The notes beneath the pieces are model-generated. The model did not search any database. It was not told where the DNA came from and was given only the letters and a program-made list of their open reading frames with translations. Below, in pieces: positions 8,953-17,731 of a stretch of 64,000 bases of DNA (positions are counted from its first letter, which is position 1; the number at the start of each line of letters is the position of its first letter). The stretch covers positions 1,597,333 to 1,661,332 of the forward strand of contig CP070643.1 of NCBI GenBank assembly GCA_020354125.1. The letters run 5' to 3'. Source of the DNA: Betaproteobacteria bacterium (GTDB lineage: Bacteria > Pseudomonadota > Gammaproteobacteria > Burkholderiales > Eutrophovitaceae). Position numbers and translations under genes: made by a program.

Positions 8953-9065
8953 TGAAACGGCTTATCGAACTGGCGCAACAAGACTTTGCGAACCAGTGCT
9001 GGTGCAACCGCACCAAGTTAGATTAGAAAAACCAAGGACAGATCAGAAGAATCAAGGATAGTGAA

Positions 9066-10424
9066 ATGGCAAGCCTGAAAGACGTTCTGGTACCCGACAT
9101 CGGCGACTTCAAGGATGTCCCCGTCATAGAGGTGCTGGTCAAGCCGGGCGATACGGTCAGCCCCGAAGATTCCCTCATTACGCTCGAATCCGACAAGGCG
9201 ACCATGGAAGTGCCGGCGCCATTCGGCGGCACCGTCAAGGAAATGAAGGTCAAGGTCGGTGACACCGTCTCTGAGGGCACGACCATCCTCACCATCGAAG
9301 CCGGCGCTGCCGAAAAGGCAGCCGAAGCCGCACCGGCCGCAAAGCCTGCCCCTGCAGCCGAGCCGGCTCCAGCGACTGAAGCAGCGCCAGCTCCGACACC
9401 GGCCCCCACACCGGGGCAACCATCGGCACCACAAGTGGTGACCGCCCCACCGGCCCCTGCAACCGCGCCTGCGCCGGCCGCAAGCCCGGTCAACGAAGGC
9501 GCCTTTGCAGCCGCACACGCCAGCCCCGGGGTGCGACGGTTTGCGCGTGAGCTCGGTGCTGACCTTGGAAAAATCAAAGGCAGCGGAGCAAAGGGGCGGA
9601 TACTGAAAGAAGACGTTCAGGCTTTTGTTAAAGCTGTCATGAGCGGTGGCGCAGCAGCCACAGCACCAGCCGGCGCCGGCTTGGCACTGGGGCTCCCAGC
9701 CTGGCCAGTGGTCGATTTCGCCAAGTTTGGCCCGGTGGAAACAAAGCCACTGTCGCGCATCAAGAAAATCTCCGGGCCTGTGCTGCACCGAAACTGGGTG
9801 CACATACCTCACGTCACGCAGAACGACGAAGCAGATATCACCGAGCTGGAGGCATTTCGCAAATCAATGGCCAAAGAGGCAGAAAAAGCACAAGTCAGAC
9901 TGACGCCTCTGGTATTCATCATGAAAGCGGTAGTCGCCGCGCTGAAACAGCATCCGGAATTCAACTCGTCGCTCGCGCCGGAAGGCGACGCACTGATCGT
10001 CAAAGGCTATTACCACATCGGTGTTGCGGTGGACACCCCGGGTGGGCTGGTGGTGCCAGTGGTTCGCGACGTCGATCAGAAAGGCGTGATGCAGCTGGCC
10101 GGAGAGTTGGCCACGCTGAGCGGCAAAGCACGCGATGGCAAACTCGGACCAGCCGACATGCAGGGCGGCACCTTCTCTATATCCAGCCTTGGCGGTATCG
10201 GTGGCGGGCACTTCACGCCGATCGTCAACGCACCGGAGGTGGCCATACTCGGTGTAGCACGCTCGGCAATGAAACCGGTGTGGGATGGCCAGGCGTTTCA
10301 GCCCAGGCTGATGCTGCCGATATCACTGTCATATGACCACAGGGTTATTGACGGCGCACAGGGCGCTCGTTTCATCTCCTATCTGAATGCAGTTCTGAGC
10401 GACATGCGCAGGGCGCTACTCTGA
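9066..10424 (+). CDS. aceF: Dihydrolipoamide acetyltransferase, E2 of pyruvate dehydrogenase
   Basis: 452-residue core subunit that transfers acetyl groups to CoA. Order of domains: one lipoyl domain (residues ~1-78) with the lipoylated Lys44 in ESDKATMEV; a long Ala/Pro/Glu-rich flexible linker (~80-150); a peripheral-subunit-binding domain ([12 protein letters not shown] to KEDVQAFV, ~153-190); a second short Ala-rich linker; and the catalytic acetyltransferase domain ending in DHRVIDGA, with the active His near 425 and Asp near 429. One lipoyl domain makes it shorter than the three-domain E. coli enzyme. An AAGGATAG ribosome-binding site precedes ATG 9066. The gene is the second of the aceEF operon. 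Confidence 0.97.
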   Translation: MASLKDVLVPDIGDFKDVPVIEVLVKPGDTVSPEDSLITLESDKATMEVPAPFGGTVKEMKVKVGDTVSEGTTILTIEAGAAEKAAEAAPAAKPAPAAEPAPATEAAPAPTPAPTPGQPSAPQVVTAPPAPATAPAPAASPVNEGAFAAAHASPGVRRFARELGADLGKIKGSGAKGRILKEDVQAFVKAVMSGGAAATAPAGAGLALGLPAWPVVDFAKFGPVETKPLSRIKKISGPVLHRNWVHIPHVTQNDEADITELEAFRKSMAKEAEKAQVRLTPLVFIMKAVVAALKQHPEFNSSLAPEGDALIVKGYYHIGVAVDTPGGLVVPVVRDVDQKGVMQLAGELATLSGKARDGKLGPADMQGGTFSISSLGGIGGGHFTPIVNAPEVAILGVARSAMKPVWDGQAFQPRLMLPISLSYDHRVIDGAQGARFISYLNAVLSDMRRALL

Positions 10425-10470
10425 AAGTCCGGTTGCGAAAAGGGAAACAGGTGCTGCGCCCCATCACGCT

Positions 10471-11166
10471 TTGGCTACGAGTACTTCAAACCAATTGAGT
10501 GCAGTGCCTGCCATCGGCCTTTTCGGAGGCACTTTCGATCCAATCCATTTCGCGCACTTGCGCCTTGCCGAAGAAATTGCTGACGCCTTCGATCTACAGC
10601 AGGTACGCTTGATACCGACTTCTGTTCCGCCGCACCGGGATCAGCCGAAAGCCTCACCCGAACACCGACTGGCAATGACGCGTCTCGCTGCGGCCGGCAA
10701 TTCGAGGCTTGCAGTGGACGCACGAGAAGTCGGCCGCGCCGGTACCAGCTATACGGTTGACACCCTGACCGAGGTGCGTTCGGAGGAGGGAAGCACGCCG
10801 CTATGTTTGCTGATGGGTGCCGACGCCTTCGTCGCGCTGACCACTTGGCACCGCTGGACAGAACTGTTCGATCTCGCCCACATCATCGTCGCCAGACGCC
10901 CGGGCTTTCCTCTGGAAAAACTGGCGTCGGCACTGCCCGGCCCGCTCCATCAGCAGTACACCAAGCGGCTCGAAACACAACCAGAGGCAGTCAAAGCCGT
11001 CCCGGCGGGAAAGGTATTCACGCATGAACTGACCGCGCTGGACGTGTCGGCAACGGCATTGCGCAGCCTCATTCTTGGTCAAGCCAGCCTGCGCTATCTC
11101 CTACCCGACCAGGTAATCGCGTATATTGACGAGCATCACCTTTACAGGGAGCCAGATGCAAGCTGA
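10471..11166 (+). CDS. nadD: Nicotinate-nucleotide adenylyltransferase
   Basis: 231-residue enzyme that joins ATP and nicotinate mononucleotide to form deamido-NAD. The nucleotidyltransferase signature GGTFDPIHFAHL (residues 19-30) and the C-terminal SATALRSLI motif (ISxTxxR type) are clear. The start is uncertain. No ATG lies upstream of the conserved IGLFGG; TTG 10471 is given here, and GTG 10504, which would start 4 residues before the motif, is equally possible. Neither has a strong ribosome-binding site. The 3' end overlaps rsfS by 11 bp, the usual nadD-rsfS-rlmH arrangement. Confidence 0.93.
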   Translation: MATSTSNQLSAVPAIGLFGGTFDPIHFAHLRLAEEIADAFDLQQVRLIPTSVPPHRDQPKASPEHRLAMTRLAAAGNSRLAVDAREVGRAGTSYTVDTLTEVRSEEGSTPLCLLMGADAFVALTTWHRWTELFDLAHIIVARRPGFPLEKLASALPGPLHQQYTKRLETQPEAVKAVPAGKVFTHELTALDVSATALRSLILGQASLRYLLPDQVIAYIDEHHLYREPDAS

Positions 11167-11521
11167 AGAAATTTGCCGCGCCGCTGTAGACGCGCTAGAG
11201 GAGATCAAGGCCGAAGATATCGTCGTTATGGACGTGCGTAACATGAGCTCGCTATTTGATTACATGATCGTTGCGAGCGCCGAATCGACCCGCCAGACGC
11301 GTGCCCTGGTAGGCAATTTACAGGAAAAGATCAAGGCGCAGGGAGGGCAGATCCTCGGCGTCGAGGGCGAAAGTGCTGGCGAGTGGGTTCTGGTCGATCT
11401 GGGCGACGTCATCGTTCACGTGATGCAGCCGGCAATACGCAGTTACTACAATCTGGAACAGCTTTGGGGCGGCGAGGCGCCAGGAACGAAGTCCGCGCAG
11501 CAAGCGCATGGAGGTCAGTGA
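11156..11521 (+). CDS. rsfS: Ribosomal silencing factor RsfS
   Basis: 121-residue protein of the RsfS/Iojap family, which binds ribosomal protein L14 and blocks joining of the subunits in slow growth. Conserved segments ALEEIKAEDIVVMDVR, FDYMIVASAESTRQTRALV and VEGESAGEWVLVDLGDVIVHVM are all present. ATG 11156 lies inside the end of nadD (11 bp overlap, different frame) and was preferred over an in-frame upstream start at 11126 because family proteins begin at this point. The coupling suggests reinitiation after nadD. Confidence 0.95.
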   Translation: MQAEEICRAAVDALEEIKAEDIVVMDVRNMSSLFDYMIVASAESTRQTRALVGNLQEKIKAQGGQILGVEGESAGEWVLVDLGDVIVHVMQPAIRSYYNLEQLWGGEAPGTKSAQQAHGGQ

Positions 11522-11541
11522 ACACCGCTCCGCGCCTGCCT

Positions 11542-11589
11542 GAGGCGCCGCATCTCCGCGCGCCAGAGGCGCTACACTTCTGCGCGCTA
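11542..11589. repeat. Two tandem copies of a diverged 24-bp unit
   Basis: Copy 1 (11542-11565) and copy 2 (11566-11589) both begin GAGGCGC and share GCGCGC near the end. They match at 18 of 24 positions, and all six differences are transitions. They fill most of the 94-bp rsfS-rlmH spacer. A short GCGCG-CTAAA-CGCGC hairpin overlaps the end of copy 2. Confidence 0.6.
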
Positions 11590-11615
11590 AACGCGCGACA
11601 CATGCGGCGACAGGC

Positions 11616-12092
11616 GTGAAACTGCATGTTGTCTCGGTGGGGCACAAGGCGCCGGACTGGATCAGCAGTGGATTCCAGGAATATACGCGGCGTATGCCGC
11701 GTGAACTGCCTGTCGTCTTGACCGAAATCCGGCCGGCGGCGCGCCCCAGCAAGAATGCCGCGCAGATTAATCGTGCGCGTGCTACCGAAGCCGATCGGAT
11801 TCTTGCCGCGGTCCCGTCCGACGGTGTAAAAGTAGCCTTGGATGAGCGTGGCAAGACAATCACGACCGCCGAGTTGGCAGGTCGGCTTGAAGACTGGATG
11901 AGTGACGGCCGGGACGTCTGCTTCCTGATCGGCGGCGCAGACGGCCTGGACGGCGCGGTCAGGGACCGCGCAGACTTCGTTCTTTCGCTCTCCAGACTGA
12001 CAATGCCGCATGCGCTGGTACGCGTAGTGCTCGCCGAACAGCTTTACCGTGCGATATCGATCATTCGCAAGCACCCGTACCACCGGGACTAA
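11616..12092 (+). CDS. rlmH: 23S rRNA pseudouridine-1915 N3-methyltransferase
   Basis: 158-residue SPOUT-class methyltransferase acting on helix 69 of 23S rRNA. It begins MKLHVVSVGHKAPDW from a GTG codon, has the cofactor-binding knot motif FLIGGADGLDGAV, and ends with the diagnostic EQLYRAISIIRKHPYHRD. Full length for the family (155 in E. coli). It follows rsfS after a 94-bp repeat-containing spacer and precedes maf. The GTG start is fixed by the conserved N-terminus; there is no upstream ATG in frame. Confidence 0.96.
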   Translation: MKLHVVSVGHKAPDWISSGFQEYTRRMPRELPVVLTEIRPAARPSKNAAQINRARATEADRILAAVPSDGVKVALDERGKTITTAELAGRLEDWMSDGRDVCFLIGGADGLDGAVRDRADFVLSLSRLTMPHALVRVVLAEQLYRAISIIRKHPYHRD

Positions 12093-12127
12093 TAGCACTG
12101 CCAACCTGCCTTAAGGCGGAGACGAAC

Positions 12128-12748
12128 GTGGCTTTTCTGGAAAAACACATCTACCTTGCTTCGCGCAGCGCCAGACGCCGCGACATCCTCAAACAGATGG
12201 GGGTGAGTTTCGAAATGCTGCTGTTGCGCGAAGGCGCCGGCCGCGAGGCAGACTTCGACGAAGCTGTGCTTCCCGGCGAGAATCCCGCGAAATACGCCTG
12301 CAGAATCGCCCGACTGAAAGCAGAAGCCGGCTGGGCGCGACTGGAGCAGCGCCGCTTGCTGCGATATCCCGTACTTGCCGCAGACACTGCAGTCGCCATC
12401 GGTGATGACATTCTTGGCAAACCGACCGACCGCGAAGATGCCGTTGCCATGCTCAAACGCCTGTCAGGTACTACCCACTACGTACATTCAGCGGTTGCCG
12501 TGAAATATAACGATCGTCTCGAGGAAGCGCTGTCCACAACTGAAGTCCGCATGCGAGTACTCGAAGATGACGAGATTCGTCGCTATGTAGCAACCGGCGA
12601 ACCTTTCGACAAGGCGGGCGCCTACGGCATTCAGGGACGCGCCAGCATCTTCATCGAGCACATTTCCGGCAGTTACAGCGGTGTGGTCGGGTTACCTATC
12701 TACGACACGGCGCGCTTGCTTGCATCGTTCGGTTTGCGCACGACGTGA
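12128..12748 (+). CDS. maf: Maf-family nucleoside triphosphate pyrophosphatase
   Basis: 206-residue Maf/HAM1-like protein, a house-cleaning pyrophosphatase for dTTP/UTP or modified nucleotides. The phosphate-binding motif ASRSARRRDIL (residues ~11-21) and the DTAVAIGDDILGKP segment with the metal-binding region are visible, as is FDKAGAYGIQGRASIFIEHISGSYSGVVGLP near the end (quoted as markers YGIQGRA and GSYSGVVGLP). The GTG at 12128 follows AAGGCGGAG. Its stop overlaps the rng start (GTGA), so the two genes are translationally coupled. The exact substrate subclass cannot be fixed from sequence alone. Confidence 0.9.
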   Translation: MAFLEKHIYLASRSARRRDILKQMGVSFEMLLLREGAGREADFDEAVLPGENPAKYACRIARLKAEAGWARLEQRRLLRYPVLAADTAVAIGDDILGKPTDREDAVAMLKRLSGTTHYVHSAVAVKYNDRLEEALSTTEVRMRVLEDDEIRRYVATGEPFDKAGAYGIQGRASIFIEHISGSYSGVVGLPIYDTARLLASFGLRTT

Positions 12749-14199
12749 AGGGCGAGATCCTCATCAACGTCACCCCGCAAGAAACGCGTGTTGCCGTTCT
12801 GCAACAAGGTGTCGTACAGGAACTACACGTTGAGCGGGAATCGAGCCGCGGTCTGGTTGGCAACATTTATCTCGGCCAAGTCAGTCGGGTGCTGCCCGGA
12901 ATGCAGTCGGCGTTTGTCCAGATCGGCCTTGACCGTGCCGCCTTTCTGCACGTTGCGGACCTCTGGGGGCATAGACAAAACCCCGACGAAGCGAAGCCGA
13001 TCGAGAAAACCCTGCACGAAGGGCAGAAGCTGCTGGTGCAGGTGATCAAGGATCCGATTGGCACCAAGGGCGCCCGCTTGTCCACTCAAATCAGCATAGC
13101 CGGAAGGCTGCTGGTGTACTTGCCTCAGGAAACGCACATCGGAATTTCCCAGCGCATTGGCGACGAAGCCGAACGCACCACGCTCCGCGAAAAACTCCTG
13201 GAACTGCTCAAGGACAGCGAGGACCGCGGTTACATCATCCGCACTATGGCAGAGACTGCAAGCGATGATGAACTCGCCGCCGACATCGATTACTTGCGCA
13301 AGCTCTGGAGCAACATACAGGAGCAAGCATCCAGTGCCGAGGCACCGTCACTGCTGTACCAGGATCTAAATCTGAGCCTGCGCGTATTGCGTGACTTCAT
13401 AAACGAGGAGTTCGAAAGAATACTGGTCGATTCGCGCGAGACGTTTCAGAAAATGAATTCGTTCGCGACGGACTATATACAGCGCTTTGCCGATCGGCTG
13501 AATCATTACGCGAGTGACCGGCCGCTGTTCGAACTGTATGGCGTGGAAGAGGAAATCGAGCGCGCGCTTGCTCGGCGTGTCTCACTCAAGTCAGGTGGCT
13601 ATCTGATCATGGATCAGACCGAGGCACTCACGACGGTGGACGTCAACACCGGAGGATTCGTCGGCGGCAGAAATTTCGACGACACGATTTTCAAGACCAA
13701 TCTGGAAGCCGCTCAGGTTATCGCCCGGCAGCTGCGGCTGCGTAATCTGGGCGGCATCATCATTGTCGATTTCATCGATATGGACAACGAGGTTCATCGA
13801 GAAGCGGTACTTGCCGAGTTCAAGAAAGCACTCGCGCTGGATCGAACCCGCGTGACTGTCAGCGGCTTCAGTCAGCTGGGTCTGGTCGAAATGACGCGCA
13901 AGAGAACGCGTGAATCACTGGCGCACATCCTGTGCGAGCCATGTCCGATTTGTCATGGCAGAGGAGAAGTCAAGACAGCACAGACAGTCTGCTACCAAGT
14001 GCTGCGGGAATTGCTGCGGGAATCGCGGCAGTTCGCGGCTCAGGAGTTCCGCATTCTTGCTTCTCAGAAAGTCATCGACATGTTTCTCGATGAGGAGTCG
14101 CAAAGTCTTGCGATGCTAGAAGAATTCATCGGCAAGCCGATTTCGCTCGAGGTTGAATCACTCTATACGCAAGAGCAGTACGACATCATCCTCATCTAA
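12745..14199 (+). CDS. rng: Ribonuclease G
   Basis: 484-residue RNase E/G-type endoribonuclease that matures the 5' end of 16S rRNA and degrades mRNA. It has an S1-like RNA-binding region (residues ~37-120), the catalytic acidic sites in TTVDVNTGG (Asp near 299) and IIIVDFIDMD (~341-348), and the zinc-link cysteines in CEPCPICHGRG (near 393-402). The length matches RNase G (489 in E. coli) and it lacks the long C-terminal scaffold of RNase E. The GTG start overlaps the maf stop by 4 bp. The gene-free, repeat-rich spacer begins immediately after its TAA. Confidence 0.95.
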   Translation: MKGEILINVTPQETRVAVLQQGVVQELHVERESSRGLVGNIYLGQVSRVLPGMQSAFVQIGLDRAAFLHVADLWGHRQNPDEAKPIEKTLHEGQKLLVQVIKDPIGTKGARLSTQISIAGRLLVYLPQETHIGISQRIGDEAERTTLREKLLELLKDSEDRGYIIRTMAETASDDELAADIDYLRKLWSNIQEQASSAEAPSLLYQDLNLSLRVLRDFINEEFERILVDSRETFQKMNSFATDYIQRFADRLNHYASDRPLFELYGVEEEIERALARRVSLKSGGYLIMDQTEALTTVDVNTGGFVGGRNFDDTIFKTNLEAAQVIARQLRLRNLGGIIIVDFIDMDNEVHREAVLAEFKKALALDRTRVTVSGFSQLGLVEMTRKRTRESLAHILCEPCPICHGRGEVKTAQTVCYQVLRELLRESRQFAAQEFRILASQKVIDMFLDEESQSLAMLEEFIGKPISLEVESLYTQEQYDIILI

Positions 14200-14221
14200 C
14201 AGTTTGTCGAAAAAGCTACGG

Positions 14222-14609
14222 GAACCTATCTCACCATCGGACACGCGTGCGATGGCAACGATTGTCGCTTCCAGCTAGGCGCGAGCGACGCCGTTTGGCC
14301 GGTCCAAACAAGGAGTGAGCAACAACGCTGGGGGCGAAAATAGCGCCCCGGACTCGGACTCTCGAAGAGTGGAGCGGGCAGGGGCGCAGAGGCTGCGATA
14401 CACAGCTCTGGGCCGGGGCTTTAGCGGCTGCTCCCGCACCAGCGCTTCGCGTACCGAGTCGCAGCCGCCATCCCTGTGGGTTACAACCAGAACGCGCCTC
14501 CGCTGTGTTGTTCGGCTTGTCAATACTCGCGGTATTGACTGCTCCTCTCGCCTTGCGGCCTTCGCGTTCTGGGGGTAACGCATCGTGCGATCGATGATGA
14601 GATAGGTTC
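14222..14609. repeat. Inverted repeat pair (17/18) bounding 388 bp
   Basis: Left arm GAACCTATCTCACCATCG (14222-14239) and the reverse complement of the right arm (14592-14609) differ at a single base. The arms point inward around 352 bp that contain perfect hairpins at 14293-14309 (GTTTGG/CCAAAC), 14331-14349 (GGGGCG/CGCCCC) and 14519-14539 (GTCAATAC/GTATTGAC). No target-site duplication is visible outside the arms. Confidence 0.75.
14519..14539. repeat. Perfect 8-bp inverted repeat, 5-nt loop
   Basis: GTCAATAC-TCGCG-GTATTGAC. The stem is perfect on DNA and either RNA strand. No T-run follows on either strand, so it does not look like an intrinsic terminator. Confidence 0.75.
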
Positions 14610-14682
14610 TTTGCTCGATTGCAGCGTCGCGTGCTCGCTTACTCCTCGCGCAAGTCCATCGAATATGTAGTTCCGGCATAAC

Positions 14683-14779
14683 GTTCGCGTTGCTCACGTG
14701 AGCCTTCACTGAAACAGAATGTTTTGGCTACGACCCAACATTCACTTCGTTCATGTGAGTCTTCGCCGCAACTCGCTAC
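14683..14779. repeat. Diverged direct repeats and a 12-bp palindrome
   Basis: A 33-bp segment starting at 14684 recurs in changed form about 55 bp later (around 14740-14772), with roughly 70% identity and mostly transitions. Copy 1 contains the perfect palindrome GCTCACGTGAGC (14692-14703). An 11-bp word CTCGCTACGCT is also repeated exactly at 14772-14782 and 14841-14851. Confidence 0.5.
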
Positions 14780-14912
14780 GCTCGTTGTCTCGTCGTGCGC
14801 GGGGTTCTATCAAACCAGGCGGCTCCTTGTACTCAAGCTGCTCGCTACGCTTTTTTTCAACAAACTGCCAAGGCAGCGGCTGAGGTGGCCAAGGGCGCGG
14901 CCTCCAGAGCGC

Positions 14913-16865
14913 TTACGCGGCGACAGCGGCGCTGGGCGCTTCCGAACTCGGCATATCGATGCTGAGCGTGTTGTGAATCTTCGTCAAGTCCAGGATCTGC
15001 TTGGCGAGCTGATCCTGCTGCTTCTTGAGGTAGCGCACTCGCTCCTGCAACGCATTCACGTCGCCGGCGATTTTGCGAAGACTTTCGACACGGTGCTCGA
15101 GCAGCCGTTGATGTTCTCTCAATTGCATCGATAACGGAGTCAACGCGCCCTTGAGCCAACCCTCCAGGTCGGAGCGTACATCACGAAACAGCTGCAGTCC
15201 CTGATCGACAAGTTCTCGATGAAAACGCCGAATCACGAAGCGTTTCTCACGGCCCAGAACGTTGACCGGGTTTTTGCAAAACTCCTCGGTTCTTTGCTGC
15301 AGAGTGTGCATGCGCAGAATATGGCGCTCGAGGTTCAGCTCCGGTGGGGAGATCTTCTTGAATCCGTATTGCTTGTGAAACTGCGCGTAAACATTGTCGA
15401 CAAAACCGCGTGTTTCGGCCGAGAAAGCGAGTACCTTTTCCGCTTGTCGGGAAAAGGTTTCGAACAATCCCTGCATCGAGCGCATCAGACCGGCAGTGGT
15501 CCAGCTGCCTTCCATGGCTTGCGAACTCTTGTCGAGGATTTCAGCGAGCCGCTCGTCATCCATGGTGCCGAGCAAAGCATCTCCCTGCTTGCTGACGGTC
15601 GCCAGCGACGTTTTGAAACTTTCCATGTGGCGACCGAATTGCGTCTTGTCCTGTTCGAACTTGGCGACCAGTTTCTGCGCCAGGTCGCGATTCTTGCCTG
15701 AGAGTTTGGACATTTCCTGTAACTCGGTCGCGCCGCTCTCTCGCTGCGAAATCAGCGACTGCAGCGACGACTCGACCATGCCGCCGACTTCGCGAGAAAC
15801 GGCAGCACGCAGGATCTGCTGCTTGGCAGGAATAATTTCGTCGGCGATCAAACGCTCGAGCCTTTCGATGCCACTTCTCTCGAGCATGTCCGCATCCTCG
15901 CGAATACGAGCGAGCAAGGCTTTCTGGGCAGACAGCGCTATAACATGATCCTGCGATAATTCGAGTGTTTGTGCAGTCTCCGCTAGTTGACGCTCGACGC
16001 TCGAATCAATATCGCCCTGGCTCTTCAAGTCGTCCCAGGCAAGATCAACTTTGTTCAATACGGCGACGCGGCGGCTGACGTAATCCTTGACGTAGTCCTG
16101 CCAGACCTTCAGGTCAGACTTGGTAACGCCGGTATCGAGCGCCAGCAAGAACAGCACAGCGTGCGCGCTGGGAATCATTGATAAAGTCAACTCGGGTTCG
16201 GTACCGAGCGCGTTGACCCCGGGCGTGTCCAGAATGACCAGACCGCTCTTGAGTAGCGGATGCGGAAAATTGATCATCGCGTGGCGCCAGCATGGAATTT
16301 CGACTTTGCCCTGGTTTCGCCTGATAACGGTCGTCGTTACAAACTCCGACTCTTCAAGCAAGCCAAGCATCCCTGCTTCCTGAACTGTCACGGTTTTTAC
16401 GTCTGCCAGCTTCGACATCGCCGCTGACATGTCTTCCTGCGAATCGACGTCGAGCTTGATCTGCACCCACTCAACCGGCTTGTGCTTCAATACGCTGATG
16501 CTCTCCTCGCCCTGACGCGTCTCAATAGGCAACAAGCGCACATAGGGTTCCTCAGAACCGTCGTAGAAGATTTCGGTCGGACACATGGTGGTGCGCCCAA
16601 CGTCGGACGGCAACAGACGCTGGCCGTAGCCGGAGAAGAACATGGCATTGATCAACTCGGTCTTGCCACGCGAGAACTCCGCCAGAAACGCAAGCATGAC
16701 GCGGTCATTTCTCAGGCTTTCAACGAGATCGTAGATTCGCAAGCTGCGACGGATATCAGCGTGCCCGTGCGACTCGAGCCAGGCCTGATACGCCTCTATC
16801 GTTGTGCGCAGCTCATCGCGCCATTTCTGGTAGTTGGCTACCTGGTTTTCGAGTTCAGTTCTCAT
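14913..16865 (-). CDS. Dynamin-like GTPase family protein
   Basis: 650-residue large GTPase. The nucleotide-binding loop EFSRGKTELINAMF (residues ~63-76) lacks the first glycine of the usual GxxxxGK[ST], as in this bacterial dynamin-like subgroup. G3 is DTPG (211-214) and G4 is NKVD (269-272). The rest is mainly helical with long coiled-coil stretches, notably ~380-440 and the last ~90 residues. There is no obvious transmembrane paddle. Bacterial dynamin-like proteins bind and remodel membranes; the role here is not evident from neighbours (converges with rng; yggT-proC-yggS lie behind it). ATG 16865 gives a natural start. Confidence 0.82.
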   Translation of the reverse strand: MRTELENQVANYQKWRDELRTTIEAYQAWLESHGHADIRRSLRIYDLVESLRNDRVMLAFLAEFSRGKTELINAMFFSGYGQRLLPSDVGRTTMCPTEIFYDGSEEPYVRLLPIETRQGEESISVLKHKPVEWVQIKLDVDSQEDMSAAMSKLADVKTVTVQEAGMLGLLEESEFVTTTVIRRNQGKVEIPCWRHAMINFPHPLLKSGLVILDTPGVNALGTEPELTLSMIPSAHAVLFLLALDTGVTKSDLKVWQDYVKDYVSRRVAVLNKVDLAWDDLKSQGDIDSSVERQLAETAQTLELSQDHVIALSAQKALLARIREDADMLERSGIERLERLIADEIIPAKQQILRAAVSREVGGMVESSLQSLISQRESGATELQEMSKLSGKNRDLAQKLVAKFEQDKTQFGRHMESFKTSLATVSKQGDALLGTMDDERLAEILDKSSQAMEGSWTTAGLMRSMQGLFETFSRQAEKVLAFSAETRGFVDNVYAQFHKQYGFKKISPPELNLERHILRMHTLQQRTEEFCKNPVNVLGREKRFVIRRFHRELVDQGLQLFRDVRSDLEGWLKGALTPLSMQLREHQRLLEHRVESLRKIAGDVNALQERVRYLKKQQDQLAKQILDLTKIHNTLSIDMPSSEAPSAAVAA

Positions 16866-17143
16866 ATCTTCAAGCTAACCAACCCTGGTTCGTCGAGCCG
16901 TTTCCCCCGCTTTTGTTCTATACCAGTCGCAAACCTCGAGAGCCGGGCCGGACCACGGCTTAACCCGACACAGCGAGGATAATTCCTTTTAAAATCAATA
17001 AATAGGTTCGCTAGTAACAGTATACTGGACACCACTAAACGCAACGCTCAACAGCGCTGACCTTTTCCATGGAGCAAATTTCATACACGCCGAGAATTCG
17101 GCACCAAGCGAAATGTCTGCTGCGTCGACTCGGCAACATGTTG

Positions 17144-17716
17144 CTAGAGCATGCGGGCGAACAATACATGCAGGGACGCAACCGGCCACATCAGAAGAAG
17201 CTGGCACACGATAAGCACGAACAAAGGTGACAAATCGACGCCGCCGAGCGGCGGAATACGGCGGCGGAACACGCCAAGAAACGGTCGCGTCATGGCGTTC
17301 AGAATCGGAGCAATCGGACTGTACGGATTGATCCACGACAGCACGGCCTGGATGATGGTCGTGACAAGAACGATATAAACCAGTATTTTCAGAAGGTTAA
17401 CCGCCGCGAGACAAATCAGCGCGACTGCCGTGGCGCCAGCCGGGCCGGCGAAATCGAAGCCCTTGGCCCATAACACGGAAGACACCAGCGCGATCTGTAA
17501 CAACCAAGCCAGTACCAGGCTGGACAAGTCGTGACCCCATAGTCCCGGTATGACGCGCCGCGCCGGCCGCACTACAAAATCCGTCAGCGCCATTACAAAA
17601 CGGGAAAGCGGGTTGTGCACAGGCGCCCGAACCGCCTGCAGAAAGAATCGCAGCAACAGCGCGAGAACAAACAGACCCAAGAAGGTCTCCAGTAAAAACA
17701 CCAACGCCTGGTTCAT
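17144..17716 (-). CDS. yggT: YggT family integral membrane protein
   Basis: 190-residue inner-membrane protein made of two YggT repeats, each with a pair of hydrophobic helices separated by a basic loop (FVVRPARRVIPG after the first pair and TRPFLGVFRRRIPPLGG in the second half). Its place directly downstream of proC and yggS is the standard cluster in gamma- and betaproteobacteria. The function is unproven; roles in osmotic shock, envelope biogenesis or K+ homeostasis have been suggested for the family. The 15-bp gap to proC implies cotranscription. Confidence 0.88.
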   Translation of the reverse strand: MNQALVFLLETFLGLFVLALLLRFFLQAVRAPVHNPLSRFVMALTDFVVRPARRVIPGLWGHDLSSLVLAWLLQIALVSSVLWAKGFDFAGPAGATAVALICLAAVNLLKILVYIVLVTTIIQAVLSWINPYSPIAPILNAMTRPFLGVFRRRIPPLGGVDLSPLFVLIVCQLLLMWPVASLHVLFARML

Positions 17717-17731
17717 ACGAATTTTCTTATC

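Larger units (their letters stand above)
14200..14912. other. Gene-free repeat-rich spacer between rng and the dynamin-like gene
   Basis: This 713-bp stretch lies between two genes that converge on it and has no frame with coding support. It holds an 18-bp inverted repeat pair (14222-14239 and 14592-14609), several compact hairpins, a 12-bp palindrome, and diverged direct repeats, listed separately. It could be a decayed mobile element, a structured RNA, or simply a repeat-rich 3' region. I see no transposase remnant. Confidence 0.7.

Noticed and set aside
9018..9812. 264-codon minus-strand ORF over aceF
   Set aside because: Its Cys/Gly/Arg-rich run is the complement of the Ala/Pro linker of AceF.
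14275..14709. 144-codon minus-strand ORF in the rng spacer
   Set aside because: Arg/Ser-rich, runs through hairpins and inverted repeats, lacks a ribosome-binding site and shows no domain; treated as non-coding.
17133..17144. Perfect 12-bp palindrome GCAACATGTTGC
   Set aside because: It touches the yggT stop codon, is isolated, and one such palindrome is expected by chance in a window of this size.
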